64,000 bases of DNA from Aristolochia californica (GCA_029961685.1 JARWKL010000008.1:126501-190500), one strand, 5' to 3'; counted from the stretch's first letter, positions 12,328 to 24,600 are shown. Program-made: numbers and translations. Notes: generated by a model not told the origin, from the sequence alone.

Positions 12328-15300
12328 ATGGCTGGCACTGTTACTGGGCCTTGTGCAGCTACAACCACAGTTGTGGCGATGGTGCTGCTTTGCTCTTTTG
12401 CTCTTGTTGCAACAGCTGGACGTGTTGGGAAGCTCGGGGGGAAGAGGAATCTCAGTAATGGTCTCGGTGCATCGCCACAAATGGGGTAATTGATACAGAT
12501 CCTTTATGATTGCTTCCTTTTTATTTATTTATTTATTTCAATCCGTTTCATGTAAGATTGGATGGTCTCGTGAAACGTTTACAGTCACCTCTCACACTTA
12601 ACCCTAGCTCATGTTGGATATTAAACTTGATTGAAATCAAAGAAACAGTTGAAGGGGCTATTCTCATTTAAATGGTATAAATAATATGTCATTGGAAAGC
12701 TATGCCTGTCTAGGTTCCAATGAATCAGGTCATTCGTGAATTGAAGTTTTTTAGAAGAAGTTATTGCCATTTTACTACATGTTATTCAGTAAAACCGAAA
12801 ATAGGATGCATACATTGATTAGTGTCTTTTGATGTGATAAGATGTGATAAGATGTATTTATTAATTAGTATCTTTTGAGTAGTATAAATACCCATGTACT
12901 CAAGTTTTGAATAAGCAAACAAAGAATTCCTTTTAAACTTTTGTCTCTCCTTTGTTTTTCATCTTCCTTTCTTTGAGTTGCTTGCTTACCTTTGCTTCCA
13001 ACAAAGTGGTATCAACAGCGAGATTGAGAGAATGAGTTCAATCTTTCCAATATCTACAATTATCCGAAACCAACTATGAGAGTTGGTCAATTCGAATGAA
13101 GGATATCCTTGATTCTCAAGGAAAAAGGAAGCTTTGGAGAAAACGAGGAAGATGGATCAATGTGCACTTATTGTCATTTATCAAGGGTTAGATGATGACA
13201 TGTTCATGAAGGTTGCCAATGAGGATACTCTTCAAAAATTTGTCACGGGAGTTGACAAAGTTAAGAAGGTACATCTTCAAACTCTAAGGGTTGAGTTTGA
13301 ATCACTTTTGATGAAGGAGAGCAAGTATATCTCAGAGTTCTTCACAAGAGTCGTAGCGGTGGTGAATCAAATGAAAAAGCTAGGAGAAAAGATTGAAGAT
13401 GTTCGGGTTGTTGAGAAGATTCTATGCTTTCTCAACACAAATTTCATTCATGTGGTGTTAGCCATTGAAGAGTCTAAAGACTTGGAGATCATGTTTATTG
13501 ATGAATTAAATGGGTCATTACAAGCCCAATAGGAGAGAATGAATCGAGGCAAACAAGAGTAAATTGAGCAAGCTTTGCAATCAAAATTATCTCTCAAATC
13601 TAAAAGTGAAAGCACTTCGAGAGGTGGAAGAGGTCAAGGACGTGGACGTGGTCAAGGAACAGGTAATGATGAGCAACATTCTATTTTTGAGAATAGAAAC
13701 CAGACTTTTCAAAGAAGTCGTGAAAGAGGAAGAGGAAAAAGCAATAATGGAGGCAACTATTGGAGAAATAATGAGGTAAGAATTGACAAATCCAAAATTG
13801 AATGTTATTCTTGTGGGAAATACGGACATTATTCATGGGAAGCGTACATTATTCCCTTCACTAAAAGATGAGCCCGTGGGAGAAAATAGTACATGGTACT
13901 TTGATAATGGCGCTAGCAACCATATGATACGTGATAGAAGCAAATTTGTGGAACTTGACAATAATATAATGGGCCATGTACGTTTTGGTGATGATACAAA
14001 GGTGGAGATTAAAGACAAAGGTACAATCTTATTTCAAATGAAAGGTGGTGGCCACAAAATTCTTCATAATGTTTATTACATTCCAAAGATGAAAAGTAAT
14101 ATTTTGACTACTGGGCAACTTTTGGAGAGTGGCTACAAAATCACCATGGAATATAGCTTTATTTGGCTTAGAGATCGAGAGGCCAATCTTATCGATAAGG
14201 TCACAATGACAAACAATCGAATGTTTATGCTTGATATGAAGAACATTGGAGCAATGTGTTTAAAAATTTGTGTGAAAGATCCATCATGGATTTGGCACAT
14301 GAGATTTGGTCATCTAAACTTTGGAGGACTTAGAAACTTGGGAGAAAATAATATGGTGAAGGGCATTCCAAAAGTTAATCATCCTAACAAGTATGTGAAG
14401 CGTGCTTACTAAGTTTTCCGAGACAATCCACTAGAAGTGCCATCACTCCACTTGAACCAATCCATGATGATGTGTGCGGTCCTATCAAGCTTCAATCTCT
14501 TGGTAAAAACTCTTGCTTTATCCTTTTTATCGATGATTTTTTTAGAAAAACATGAATATAATTTTTGAAGTGCAAGAGTGAAGTTTTTGAGGCATTCAAA
14601 AAGTTTAAAGTTCGAGCTGAGAAGGAAAATGGTTATGAGATTAAAACACTACAAACCGATCAAGGGGGAGAATTCACTTCCAATGAATTCAAGAATTTTT
14701 GTGAAAGACATGGAATTCGTCACCCTTTGACAATTCCTAGATCGTCACAACAAAATGGAGTTGCAGAGAGGAAGAATAGAGCAATCCTCAACAATAGAAC
14801 AATGTTGAAGAGCAAGATGATACCAAAAGAATTTTGTGGGCAGAAGTTGTTGCTTGTGCAATCTATCTCTCAAATCGATCACCTACAGAAAGCTTAAAGA
14901 TTGTAATGCCCCAAGAATTATGGAGTAGACGGAAGTCATGTGTGTCACATTTGCGAGTTTTTAGATTAATGGCCTATGTTCATGTTCCAAGACAAGAGAG
15001 ATCTAGGCTCGATGATAGAAGCAAGAAGTTTTTGTTCATTGGCTATGACGAAAATTCAAAAGGCTACAAGGTCTTCAATCCTAGAAATAATAAAATTCTA
15101 GTTAGTAGAGATGTTGAGCTTGAAGAAGTTGCTTCATGGGATTAGAGTGATAATGAGGAAGGAGTCTATGATTTTCTTCCATACTTTGAAGTAGAAGAGT
15201 CTGCAGTGCAACAAGCTCAAGGTGAAATTACTCCTCCAACCTCACAAAATACATTATCTCAAAAATCATCGTTATTGTCTTTACCTTCATCTTGCTCAAG

Positions 15301-18300
15301 TGAAAGACCTCAAAGATATCGGAACCTTGTTGACATCTACAATGAAACTTAAAGGTCTGAAAGGTTAGAAACTGAAAACTTATTTTGTCTTTTCTCTAAT
15401 GATGAATCTTTAAGTTTTGAAGAAGCTGTAAAAGAGAAAAGGTGGACATAAGCCATGAATGAAGAAATTCAAGCTATTGAAAAGAATGACACTTGGGAAC
15501 TTGTTTCTCTTCCAAGTGGTCATCGGGCTATTGGAGTTAAAGGGGTATTCAAAGCTAAGAAGAATTCCAAGGGGAAGGTAGAGAGATACAAAGCGAGGTT
15601 AGTTGCTACTGGGTACAAACAAAAGCAAGACATTGACTATGAGGAAGTATTTGCTCTTGTTGCTCGCTTAGAGACAATCGATTGCTAATTTCTCTTGCAG
15701 CTCAAAATCATTGGAAGAAAATGGATGTAAAGTCACTTGATAAAGCTGCTGACATTCACAAAACCTCTCAAATATGAAAGTTTTCAGAAGTTGAAAATGT
15801 TGATCGGTGTTGCAAAAATATCAAGTTTAAGTGGGTGTGTTGGATATTAAAATTTATTGGAATCAAAGAAACAGTTGAAGGGGCTATTCTCATTTAAATG
15901 GTACAAATAATATGTCATTGGAAAACTATGCTTGTCTAAGTTCCAATGAATTGAAGTTTTCTAGAAGAAGTTTTTGCCAATTTACTATAGGCTATTCAAC
16001 AAAACCAAAAATAAGATGCTTCCATTGATTAATGTCTTTTGGAGTGATAAAATGCATCCATTGATTAATGTCTTTTGGTGTGATAAAATGCATCCATTGA
16101 TTAAAGTCTTTTGATGCAATAAGATGCATCTATTGATTAATGTCTTTTGGTTTGATAAAATGCATCTATTGATAAATATCTTTGAGTAGTATAAATATCT
16201 ATGTACTCAAGCTTTGAATAAGCAAGCAATTGTATCAAAGAATTCCTTTTAAACTTTTGTCTCTCCTTTGTTTTTCATCTTCATTTCTCTTTCTTTGAGT
16301 TGTTTGCCCACCTTTTCTTTCAACAACTCACTCCTCTCTGAAGAAAGAGAGGCCATTAATTTTCTTATTAATTTTCACTGAGAGCTCTAGTACGAGAAAG
16401 TTCATCATATATCGGTCTCTTGTGTAAATTTGCCTTGAAGAAAATGATCACCTCATGAACGAATTAATGCATGACATACATGCTCACCATTTGATGAAGT
16501 TTTGGTTTTTCGATGATCCAATGATAAAATCATTCTTCGCTAAGAGACGTACAAAATTGAGTGTGTAAGAGATCACTAACCGACCAAAAGAGAAAAGAAA
16601 GTAGCAGTCTTGAACGTTTTTTATGCAGACAAAAGAAATAATGTATGTGTCGGCCATGGTCCATGAATCCAAATAATAAAGTAAGGTTTGTCGTGATATC
16701 CATGAATCTTGAGGCTTCTGTTATGATCCTGGGGTTAAGTACTTGGTTTTCCGTTACCTACCAGGTCGGTCTTTTGGGTAATATTGGTTAGGTGCTTAAC
16801 ATTTGGTATCAGAGCGGGCACCATGTTGCAGGTTCGAATCCCAGAGGAGCCGACCTAGAAGGGGCAACCTGGGGGTGACCTAGAAGCCGCATTAAAATTA
16901 CTGGTAGACTCAAAAGGTGGGTCGGGCCAGTGTCGCTAGAGTGGGCCGCCGAGGACGTCGGCTCATAACGGGGTTAAGCACCTAGCCAATACTACCCAAA
17001 AGACCAGCCTGGTAGGTAGCGGAAAGCCAAGTATTTAACCCCAGGATCATAACAATACTCCCCTCATTATGAGCCGGCATCCTCGGCGGCCCACTCTAGC
17101 GACACTGGCCCGACCCACCTTTTGGGTCTACCAGTAATTTTAATCTGGCTTCAAGGTCGCCCCCTCCGGGATTCGAACCCGCAACGTGGTGCCTGCTCTG
17201 ATACCAAATGTTAAGTACCTAGCCAATACTACCCAAAAGACCGGCCTGGTAGGTAGCGGAAAGCTAAGTACTTAACCCTAGGATCATAAGCAAGCGTTTC
17301 AACATACGGGTGATTATTTTTTTACATGTTTCATTTTCGTCTTTTCGTTCTCCATGTTGATTGATAGATTAATTTTTCTTTTCTACCATGACTGAATGAG
17401 AGTTTTGTCTTTCTGTTCAGATGGAACAGCTGGAATCGCTTCCATTGCAACATTGACGAGAAGCTTATCAGAGAAACTGGTATGATTGAGAATTCATCCC
17501 TCTACTACCCCATGCACTGTTTTTCAGTATCACTTTCGGACATGTCACATTATCAGAGTCCCAGCTGTGTCTCTGCAACTCAACTGAATGACCGCCTTCT
17601 AAATGAAACGCTGACACTTACACTGCCATGACTACTGAGATCGGGTGACGGATGAGAAATAGAGAGCTTAATGAAGCAAGGAGTTGTGTCATGTAAATAT
17701 GTCCTAACCTCTTCCGCCTTTCATGATTGGACAGCGGATGCAATGGTGTCTACGGGACTTGCTGCAGTCGGATACCAGTACATAAATTTAGGTCTGACAC
17801 TACTCCTGGCTTCCATCTGAAAGTTTGATGGTTACTTCTGTTATTGCCAAGATTAACTTTGTTTTTACTTATTCCACTGAAAAAGATGATTGTTGGGGGG
17901 AGCTGAATAGGGACTCTCAGGTATATCAAATGTGTTTCGTCTTCTTTATGTGAAATATCCCGTTCGATCGCATTCTACGTATTAAGAGGCGTATTTTTGG
18001 ATTAATCGTGTGATGACATTGACCTTGAGTTGAATTTCCTGTTGAGTATTTGGGATTTTTCCAGGGGAATTTGGTTCCAAAAGCTTCAACATTTCCCTCA
18101 GGAATTAAAGCACTTGCGGATTATATGCACAGCAAAGGGCTCAAGTTCGGTATCTATTCGGATGCAGGGTATGTTAAAAAAAGCTTGACTGTGTTGGGAA
18201 TGGGAGAGACTTCACTGATAGCTCTATTTGTGTCTGACATCATATAATTAAATCCATGACAGGACCCAAACGTGCAGCAAGACAATGCCAGGTTCGCTAG

Positions 18301-20049
18301 GATATGAGGAGCAGGACGCAAGAACTTTTGCCTCCTGGGTAGAGTTCATCTTCCTGATGATAAAAGAATCACCATTTTTGTCTGCAATATACAATGTTTT
18401 CCTCATTGAGACAAAATTGCGACTTGATTTTCTTTCAGGGGGGTTGACTACTTGAAATACGACAACTGCCACAACACTGGCACAAGCCCAAGAGAAAGGT
18501 TGGCAAGTTGATTGTGTTGGTGGAAGTCAAGAAAGATGAAAATAACCAACATGGTTTTTCTTGCAACTGAGTTCCTCTCACCTTCTTGGTCTCTTAAATA
18601 GGTACAAGAAGATGAGCAAAGCTCTCCGCAACTCTGGAAGAGCTACATTTTTCTCTATTTGTGAATGGTAAGTTGCTATATGCTGGCCAGTTTCTTAATA
18701 AGCAGCTGGTTATGCATGGTCGCTAGTCTCCAGTCTCTTTATTATGTAGCTGGACAGAGACAATATCCTGGTTTCTTCTCAAGAGTATTAACGCTAAAAG
18801 ACTAGCATTGACAACAGGGGGCAGGACGACCCGGCAACATGGGCTTCAGGCGTAGGTAATAGTTGGCGGACAACAGGTGATATCAGTGACTCTTGGGAGA
18901 GGTACATGCGTAGTAGCAATTCATGGAAGTTTAATGCTGCCAGCCGAAATCCAGATGTATATCTTGCTGAGAAACTGATCGATCTGAACTCTTTTCTGCA
19001 CAGTATGACATCACTCGCCGATACCAATGATCACTGGGCATCATACGCTGGACCTGGCGGATGGAATGGTTGAACTGAAATGAAGCTCGGCCAGAGCTTC
19101 TATGTTAATTTGTAATGCTTTTGTAGTTAGATAAGTAACCCTAACAGCTAACAAATATCATCCTCAATTCGTCATGTTCCGTTTTTCCAGATCCGGACAT
19201 GCTGGAAGTAGGAAATGGTGGCATGACGACGGAAGAATACCGCTCACACTTCAGCATATGGGCGCTTGCAAAGGTTGTACAGCAATCTGAGTGTTCGCTT
19301 CCCCAGTAAATTATTTAATCAATCTGAGAATATATCGCTCACAGGCACCTCTGCTAACTGGATGTGATATTCGGTCAATGGACGATGTCACTTACAAGTT
19401 GCTGAGCAACAAGGAGGTCATTGCAGTTAATCAAGGTACATGTCTAGTTATTGATGAAAATGACATGGCTTTCTTCATTTCATTCTATTTGATCAAGAAG
19501 TACTCTCTGAACAATATTGTCAAGTGATAATTAACTGAAGTTTTCCCTTTCTTTGACTTAACAGATGGATTGGGAGTGCAAGGAAAGAAGATTAAAAAGG
19601 ATGGTGATTTGGAGGTAATCCTTTCCATTACTATTAAAGGGTTTTTTTCTTCTTTGATTATCAATAATCCTAGCAAAGCGGGCTTGGAGAATCTAAGCAT
19701 ATATATAAGGTCATGGCATCAATTTGTGCAGGTGTGGGCAGGCCCTCTGAGCAAAGGTAGGGTTGCCGTGGTCCTGTGGAACAGAGGATCTAAGCAGGTG
19801 TCCATTACAGCAAACTGGTCCGATGTGGGTCTTGATCCATCGGCAGTGGTCGATGTTCGAGATCTATGGAAGGTGAGCTCTGACTCCGGGACCCTTTTAA
19901 GTACTGGTCTGTTTCTTGAAACAAGCTATGAACTTGCTTGACGAGGAAATTATGAACAGCATTCAACGACGAAGTTTGTTGGTGGAGGGGTGACGGCTAC
20001 TGTCTACTCCCACGCGTGCAAGATGTTTGTACTCCTTCCACAGCGTTAG
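12328..20049 (+). CDS. Alpha-galactosidase, GH27 (downstream copy, one-base frameshift)
   Basis: Fifteen exons: 12328-12485, 17421-17479, 17735-17791, 17886-17920, 18065-18168, 18263-18338, 18439-18498, 18602-18667, 18818-18901, 19004-19068, 19191-19273, 19345-19435, 19565-19614, 19732-19872, 19960-20049. Apart from the first, seventh and last exons, every exon has the same length as in the upstream paralogue. The seventh is 60 bases instead of 59: six Gs span its acceptor where five would keep the frame. Without that base the product would be about 405 residues, with a hydrophobic signal peptide ([16 protein letters not shown]), nucleophile Asp171 (YLKYDNC), acid/base Asp226 (NSWRTTGDI) and [13 protein letters not shown]. 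Read literally, the frame stops just after the acceptor. Intron one is 4.9 kb because it holds two retroelements. Either a young pseudogene or an assembly error. Confidence 0.88.
12612..13003 (+). repeat. 5' LTR of the copia element
   Basis: 392 bases, TG...CA ends. It shares most of its length with 15838-16325, including the TTTAAACTTTTGTCTCTCC block. It carries about two units of the 36-bp minisatellite that is expanded in the 3' LTR. Confidence 0.9.
13007..13018 (+). other. Primer binding site of the copia element
   Basis: TGGTATCAACAGC-like string starting four bases after the 5' LTR. It resembles the complement of initiator tRNA-Met (TGGTATCAGAGC), the usual primer of plant copia elements. 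Confidence 0.75.
15838..16325 (+). repeat. 3' LTR of the copia element
   Basis: 488 bases, about 96 longer than its partner. Most of the excess is a 36-bp tandem repeat at 16017-16185. Confidence 0.9.
16017..16185. repeat. 36-bp minisatellite in the 3' LTR
   Basis: Units begin at 16017, 16053, 16089, 16125 and 16161, an exact 36-base period, each with a TGCATCYATTGATTAA-like core. The 5' LTR has only about two such units. Confidence 0.9.
16719..17291. mobile_element. TRIM-like retroelement as a head-to-head inverted repeat
   Basis: Three 83-bp LTR-like copies are present: 16719-16801 (plus), 16972-17054 (minus) and 17209-17291 (minus). Between the first two is an internal segment (16802-16971); between the last two is its reverse complement (17055-17208). 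Each internal segment has a perfect TGGTATCAGAGC site next to the LTR, a pol III B-box-like GGTTCGAATCC, and no coding capacity. The minus half also has a purine-rich stretch (ATGAGGGGAGTA) before its LTR. The minus half is thus a complete miniature element, and the plus half is an extra LTR plus internal copy. The arms would pair over more than 200 bases around the middle LTR. Confidence 0.85.
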
Positions 20050-20900
20050 CTAGCCCAGAGAGAGGCACAATGAGAAAGAAGAGGAAAAAAACAGAGCATA
20101 AGATAGCATCCGGGCCAAGTAGGTGAAGAATGAAAATAAAAGAATGTAGTCGCGCACTCGTGATTCAATAATCAAAGATTAGTACATAATTTGCAGAGAT
20201 GAGCACGGGAAAAGAGAGCAGTAGAGATGAAAAAGTAATCTTCACAGAGAGAGCCCTCTTTAGTTTCAATAATTAAAGGGTTAATACAAAATAATCTATA
20301 TCTTTTGAGATTTGACAAGTGAGTTCTCAAAAATTTTCCCATAAAATTATTATGAGTTAGTCAATCAATCCTGACGTAATTCTAAATTTTTTAAATTGGG
20401 AAACTTGCTGCAAGCAGCTTATAAATGCTTCCAACACCGGACAAGCCATCAGTAACTTTTATTTTTTTTTAAAGGAGAGAATCAAAAAACGAAAAAGTAA
20501 AATGTCTCTGTCCCGGTCTCAAATCAACAGCTCGCTCTATTGAGAAAGGAACTAACTAATTCAATTGGAAATTTGGAAGGGGACCCATTTTCTTCAGTGA
20601 AAAAAAACAGGAAGACGATACGAGACCCTAACCAGCCCCGTTTTCATGCAGTTTGCTTCAGGAATCAGACGAAGAACCTATGGCATAAATCGATGGGTAA
20701 AGCTCATGGTGGAGCGAACGAGCTGTCGACTTAACGAGGGCCTGAGGGGTGCGGTGTGCGGTCGATGCTCGCCAATGGTTCGAAGAAAAAACCGCTGTTT
20801 TGGTTTTGGTGGGCTGTAGTAGCACCCTTCACAATTAATTACTCATTAGAATATACTCGGCATCTAGACCCTGCTTTCATGGTTCCGTCGGCTTTTCTTT
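20050..20900. other. Intergenic, alpha-galactosidase to pyruvate kinase
   Basis: No supported gene. The sequence is AT-rich with scattered short open frames on both strands and no recognisable element ends. Confidence 0.45.
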
Positions 20901-21175
20901 TTTATGATTTCACAGCAGTCTCGTTCGATTCCCGATTTTCCTGTCCGCGCCCTCACTTGGCCTCTTGGTTTAAGTAGAATAGGCTGTAGAGAAAAGTCAC
21001 AAGTGTCCCCTTCTGCTGCCTGCACCTTTCTTCCACTTCCATCTCTGGAAAATCCTTTCTCCTCTTTACGAAAGAGGTGTAAAATTTTCTGTTCCATCAT
21101 TTTCGGTCTCTGCTCGTCAGATCGGATCTGTGGATCTGTTCTGAGAGTGACATACTTTATCCTCTCTCCTTTTAG

Positions 21176-21605
21176 GTATGTTTCTTTTCTAATTTTCATT
21201 TTATTTATTTATTTTGTTTTTGCATCGATTTTATATTTTCCTTGAGTTCATCTCTTTCGGTTATTGCTTGATAACCAGGCTAGACCCATGTGAAGATAAT
21301 CTACTTTTCTTTGTTCTGATCTTAGATGTTTTCGAGACAAGATTTCACATCCGTGCTTTCCGCAAATTCTGTTGTCGAATTCTCTTTCTTTTTTTTGTTC
21401 CGAGGATTTAATCATGTGTTTCTGCGAGGTTTTTTGCTCTTGAAGAGCATCGTTGCTCCCTTTCATCCTATCAACTTTTCTGTTGCTCTTGATGTTATTT
21501 TCTCACGCTTTTGCCTTCGAATTTCTGAAAGGAACTTGCTTGTGCGCACTTTATTTTTTAGAGTTTGTTTGATCTGTATCACGGATGGATTCTGTTTTGC
21601 TTCAG
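21176..21605 (+). other. Probable 5'-UTR intron of pyruvate kinase
   Basis: A strong donor (TTTTAG|GTATGT) at 21176 and an acceptor (TTTTGCTTCAG) ending 21605 bracket a T-rich segment. It ends 17 bases before the start codon. The upstream leader exon would end at 21175. Leader introns are common in highly expressed plant genes. Confidence 0.6.
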
Positions 21606-21622
21606 AAACGAAGGCCTGAGGG

Positions 21623-24600
21623 ATGGCGAATATCGACATTGAGGGAATTCTCAAGGAGCTTCCCAACGATGGACGCATTCCAAAGACAAAGATAGTCTGC
21701 ACCCTCGGTCCTGCCTCGCGGTCCGTTTCCATGATCGAGAAGCTCCTCAGAGCTGGTATGAACGTTGCAAGGTTCAACTTCTCACATGGGACGCACGAGT
21801 ATCATCAGGAGACATTGAATAATCTCAGGACTGCCATGCAAAACGCACAGATCATGTGTGCTGTCATGCTTGACACAAAGGTCAGCGTTTGAGTTCCTTC
21901 TTTTCATCCCATTTTAAATCAGCATGATTGCTTGATGACCTGGACGACATTTCCTAATGCCCCTATGCTTAGTTTGATCGTGCTCTCTCTCTCTCTCTTT
22001 TTTCTTCTCCGTTTTGGAGAAAGGTTGTTCATTACTCTAGCTGAATAATTTAACTTATTTCGTGAAAAGAACTAATTGTTACCTCTGAGTTACTTGAAAT
22101 GGAGGAAAAGCGAATTTGATCTTTGGGTGTCCAATACCTCCTGGGACTTTCGCTCTTGGTTCTTCATTTAGTTGGTGAAGCCTTTGCATTTGCTTTTGGT
22201 CACCGTTAGGGGAGCACTTGGTTAAAGTTATTGTTAAAATTCCCCACGATATGAGATTAAACAATTTGAAAATACAAAGAAATAAATGTAGGGAACTTGC
22301 ATCAGGGTCATATTCATGTGTGGTACCTCTATTCCAAATGGTGCATAAGGTTTGTAATACATCAAAATTTATTTGATGTTAGCAAGCAAAAACCCACACT
22401 ATTTACTTGCTGGAATATTCTGATTGATAAGGAGTGAGGTTACTCATTGATTGAGCTTGATTTTTCATTCATTTGGTAAACTATCATTTTGATATGTGCT
22501 ATTTCATTTTGATTCTCTCATGCTCTATCGGATCCATTCTTAAATACCACTTGAGAAAGTCTGCTATCATCAGTGTTAGCTGAACCTCATCCATGTATGG
22601 TGGTGCAGCCTCGTGAACCATCCCCATTTTTTCTGCCCCATCATTTGATAGTCTTATTACTAATTCTGCCTTCTTCATGTCTTCTCTCTCTATGTCTATG
22701 TCATTTTCATTCTTCTTTTACGTCTTACTGGCCCTCAACCATCATATAAGATACATTAAATAAAGTTTGTGGACTAGAAAATTCTTGATGAATCAGTGGT
22801 AATTTGTCTTAGTTTCTGGCAGGTTGCCGCTTTGCTACAAATGATTCTTGAGTTGATGGTTTCAGTTGTTGTCTGTCAAACTATGGTCTTTTCTTTCAAA
22901 AATGCCTCCTATAACATATGCTAAAGCATTTTTTACTGAGCAAGGGTAGGAAACTAGGGAATTCCTATATGCTTTTATGGCGGAGGTCCACTGTATGGTG
23001 GAGCTTCTGTCACTATATGGCGGAGGTCCACTACAGACCATAGTCGGTTTGAGGATATATAGCTGGGAGGAATCATTGAAAAGGATATGCACTTTGCAGG
23101 GATGGCTAAAACTCAAGTGAGATGGCATCCCGGGCTGGCAGGTGGAGGATAGGTCATTCAGAACTCCTAGGGTTGTTGCCTCCTCTTCTCTCCTCCCTTT
23201 GGATAATGTGAGTTCAGAATGTCAGAGTTGAGAGCCCTCCTGTAGGGTCTCAGGTTGTATAGGGAGCTTCTCCTCCCCATACTTGTGGAAGGCTATCCGT
23301 TAGTTGTCATTTCATGGGCCTTGGAAAAAATGCTGTCCAGGGAGATTTTTTATGTACTTTGACAAGACAGAGGTCTGTAGTCTTTTGGTAGATTTCTTGG
23401 TCCACCAATAGTGAAGCTGATTCTCTAACAAGACATGGGGCAGCTTGACAACACCTTGCTATCTATAGGTCATTTGCTTTATGATTTTTTTTTCATGGTG
23501 TAGATTTTTCTTTTTGTGGTGGGCTTTAGTCTTATCCTCTCTTGTACTTTTTGCTCTTTTCACCCTCAATGAATTCATACTCTAAAAAAAAAAAAAACTC
23601 AATTTATTTTGGTTCTTTACCAATTCAAGTTCACACAGTGACTCGATGGTGTTTTTGGATTGAGTAATAAAATCAAAATTTAATGTGTTTACATATGTCC
23701 AAGTGTATGTGTATATATATATAATATGTTAAAAAAGTTTCTAACTGGTAACAAAAAACTTATACAGTAACGTAGTTTGAAACAACCCCCTTGTGTGGGG
23801 AGACAGAGGAAGGAGAGGGATGATGTGCCTCCCGCACCTCTCAGATGATGACAGGGGCCTCCTCTCATCATACGGGGCGGTGGAGGATCTACTCTTGAGG
23901 GGATGGTGGGACCTTACCTCCTCCTTCGACACTCTCACCACCATGCATGGGAAAAAGGAAAGAAAATACTTCCAGGAAGATTTTTAATGTACTATAATGT
24001 CATTTTTGACTTATCCAGCTTCCTGTTTCTCTTGGTGTCACACTCCAAGAAGTGCTAATAGACTCGCCGACTCTTTGGCTTGGGAGGGTGCTTTTAGGCA
24101 ACCCTTGTTGTCAGCAATACATTTCCCATTCTATTGTATTTCTAGTTTTACGTTGTTTTGCTTGCTGTTAGTTTCCTCATTTTTTTTATGTAATTTCTCT
24201 TTTTTGGAGCTTCTTTTATGAAATCTCATCTATCATTGTTTTCAATAAAACAGTGTTCACCATTTTGTTCAGACCTTGTAGATGAATGACCAATGGCTTG
24301 TTTGTATGCTCCAAGCTTGAAGATTGAATTCATGTGCTGAAACATGCCAGGACTCTTTCGTGGGTTAATTCTAGCTCCATGGTGTGACATTGAGGGGAAG
24401 CTGGGGAAGATTTTTTTTCAGATTTTGGTTTTGGTAGTGGGTATCTGCCGTAAAACTTTTTGGATTTCATGCCTTAATTTTTCCAAACAAATTTTACTTT
24501 CCAAATCTCATTTCTCTTCTGAGCCCTAGCCTCATTCCTTTTTGTTTCTCTCTCATTGTAAACTCTCTTGGATAGCAATCCATTGAACTATTTCAAAAGG

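Larger units (their letters stand above)
12612..16325 (+). mobile_element. Ty1/copia LTR retrotransposon, decayed, internally deleted
   Basis: Two LTRs (12612-13003 and 15838-16325), both TGTTGG...CAACA, flank a copia-order polyprotein relic. Target-site copies are GCTCA before and ACTCA after, one mismatch. A gag-like region (about 13030-13530) leads to a CCHC-type knuckle (CYSCGKYGH, last Cys lost) near 13800. A protease-like [11 protein letters not shown] lies at ~13893 and a GAG-pre/integrase start ([10 protein letters not shown]) at ~14290. Integrase blocks ([23 protein letters not shown]) are at 14650-14780, and the start of reverse transcriptase is at 15455-15690. Most of the RT and all of RNase H are missing: the text jumps near 15740 to the family's C-terminal end. 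Several stops and frameshifts make it non-autonomous. It sits in intron one of the second alpha-galactosidase gene in sense orientation. Confidence 0.92.

Noticed and set aside
16804..16845. A tRNA gene
   Set aside because: Only a primer-site-like string and a B-box-like motif are present; no acceptor stem or anticodon arm, and the pair is repeated in inverted orientation within a retroelement.
19873..19941. Alpha-galactosidase ending by read-through past 19872 ([10 protein letters not shown]...)
   Set aside because: A GTGAGC donor at 19873 and an acceptor at 19959 give the family-type C-terminus ([11 protein letters not shown]) instead.
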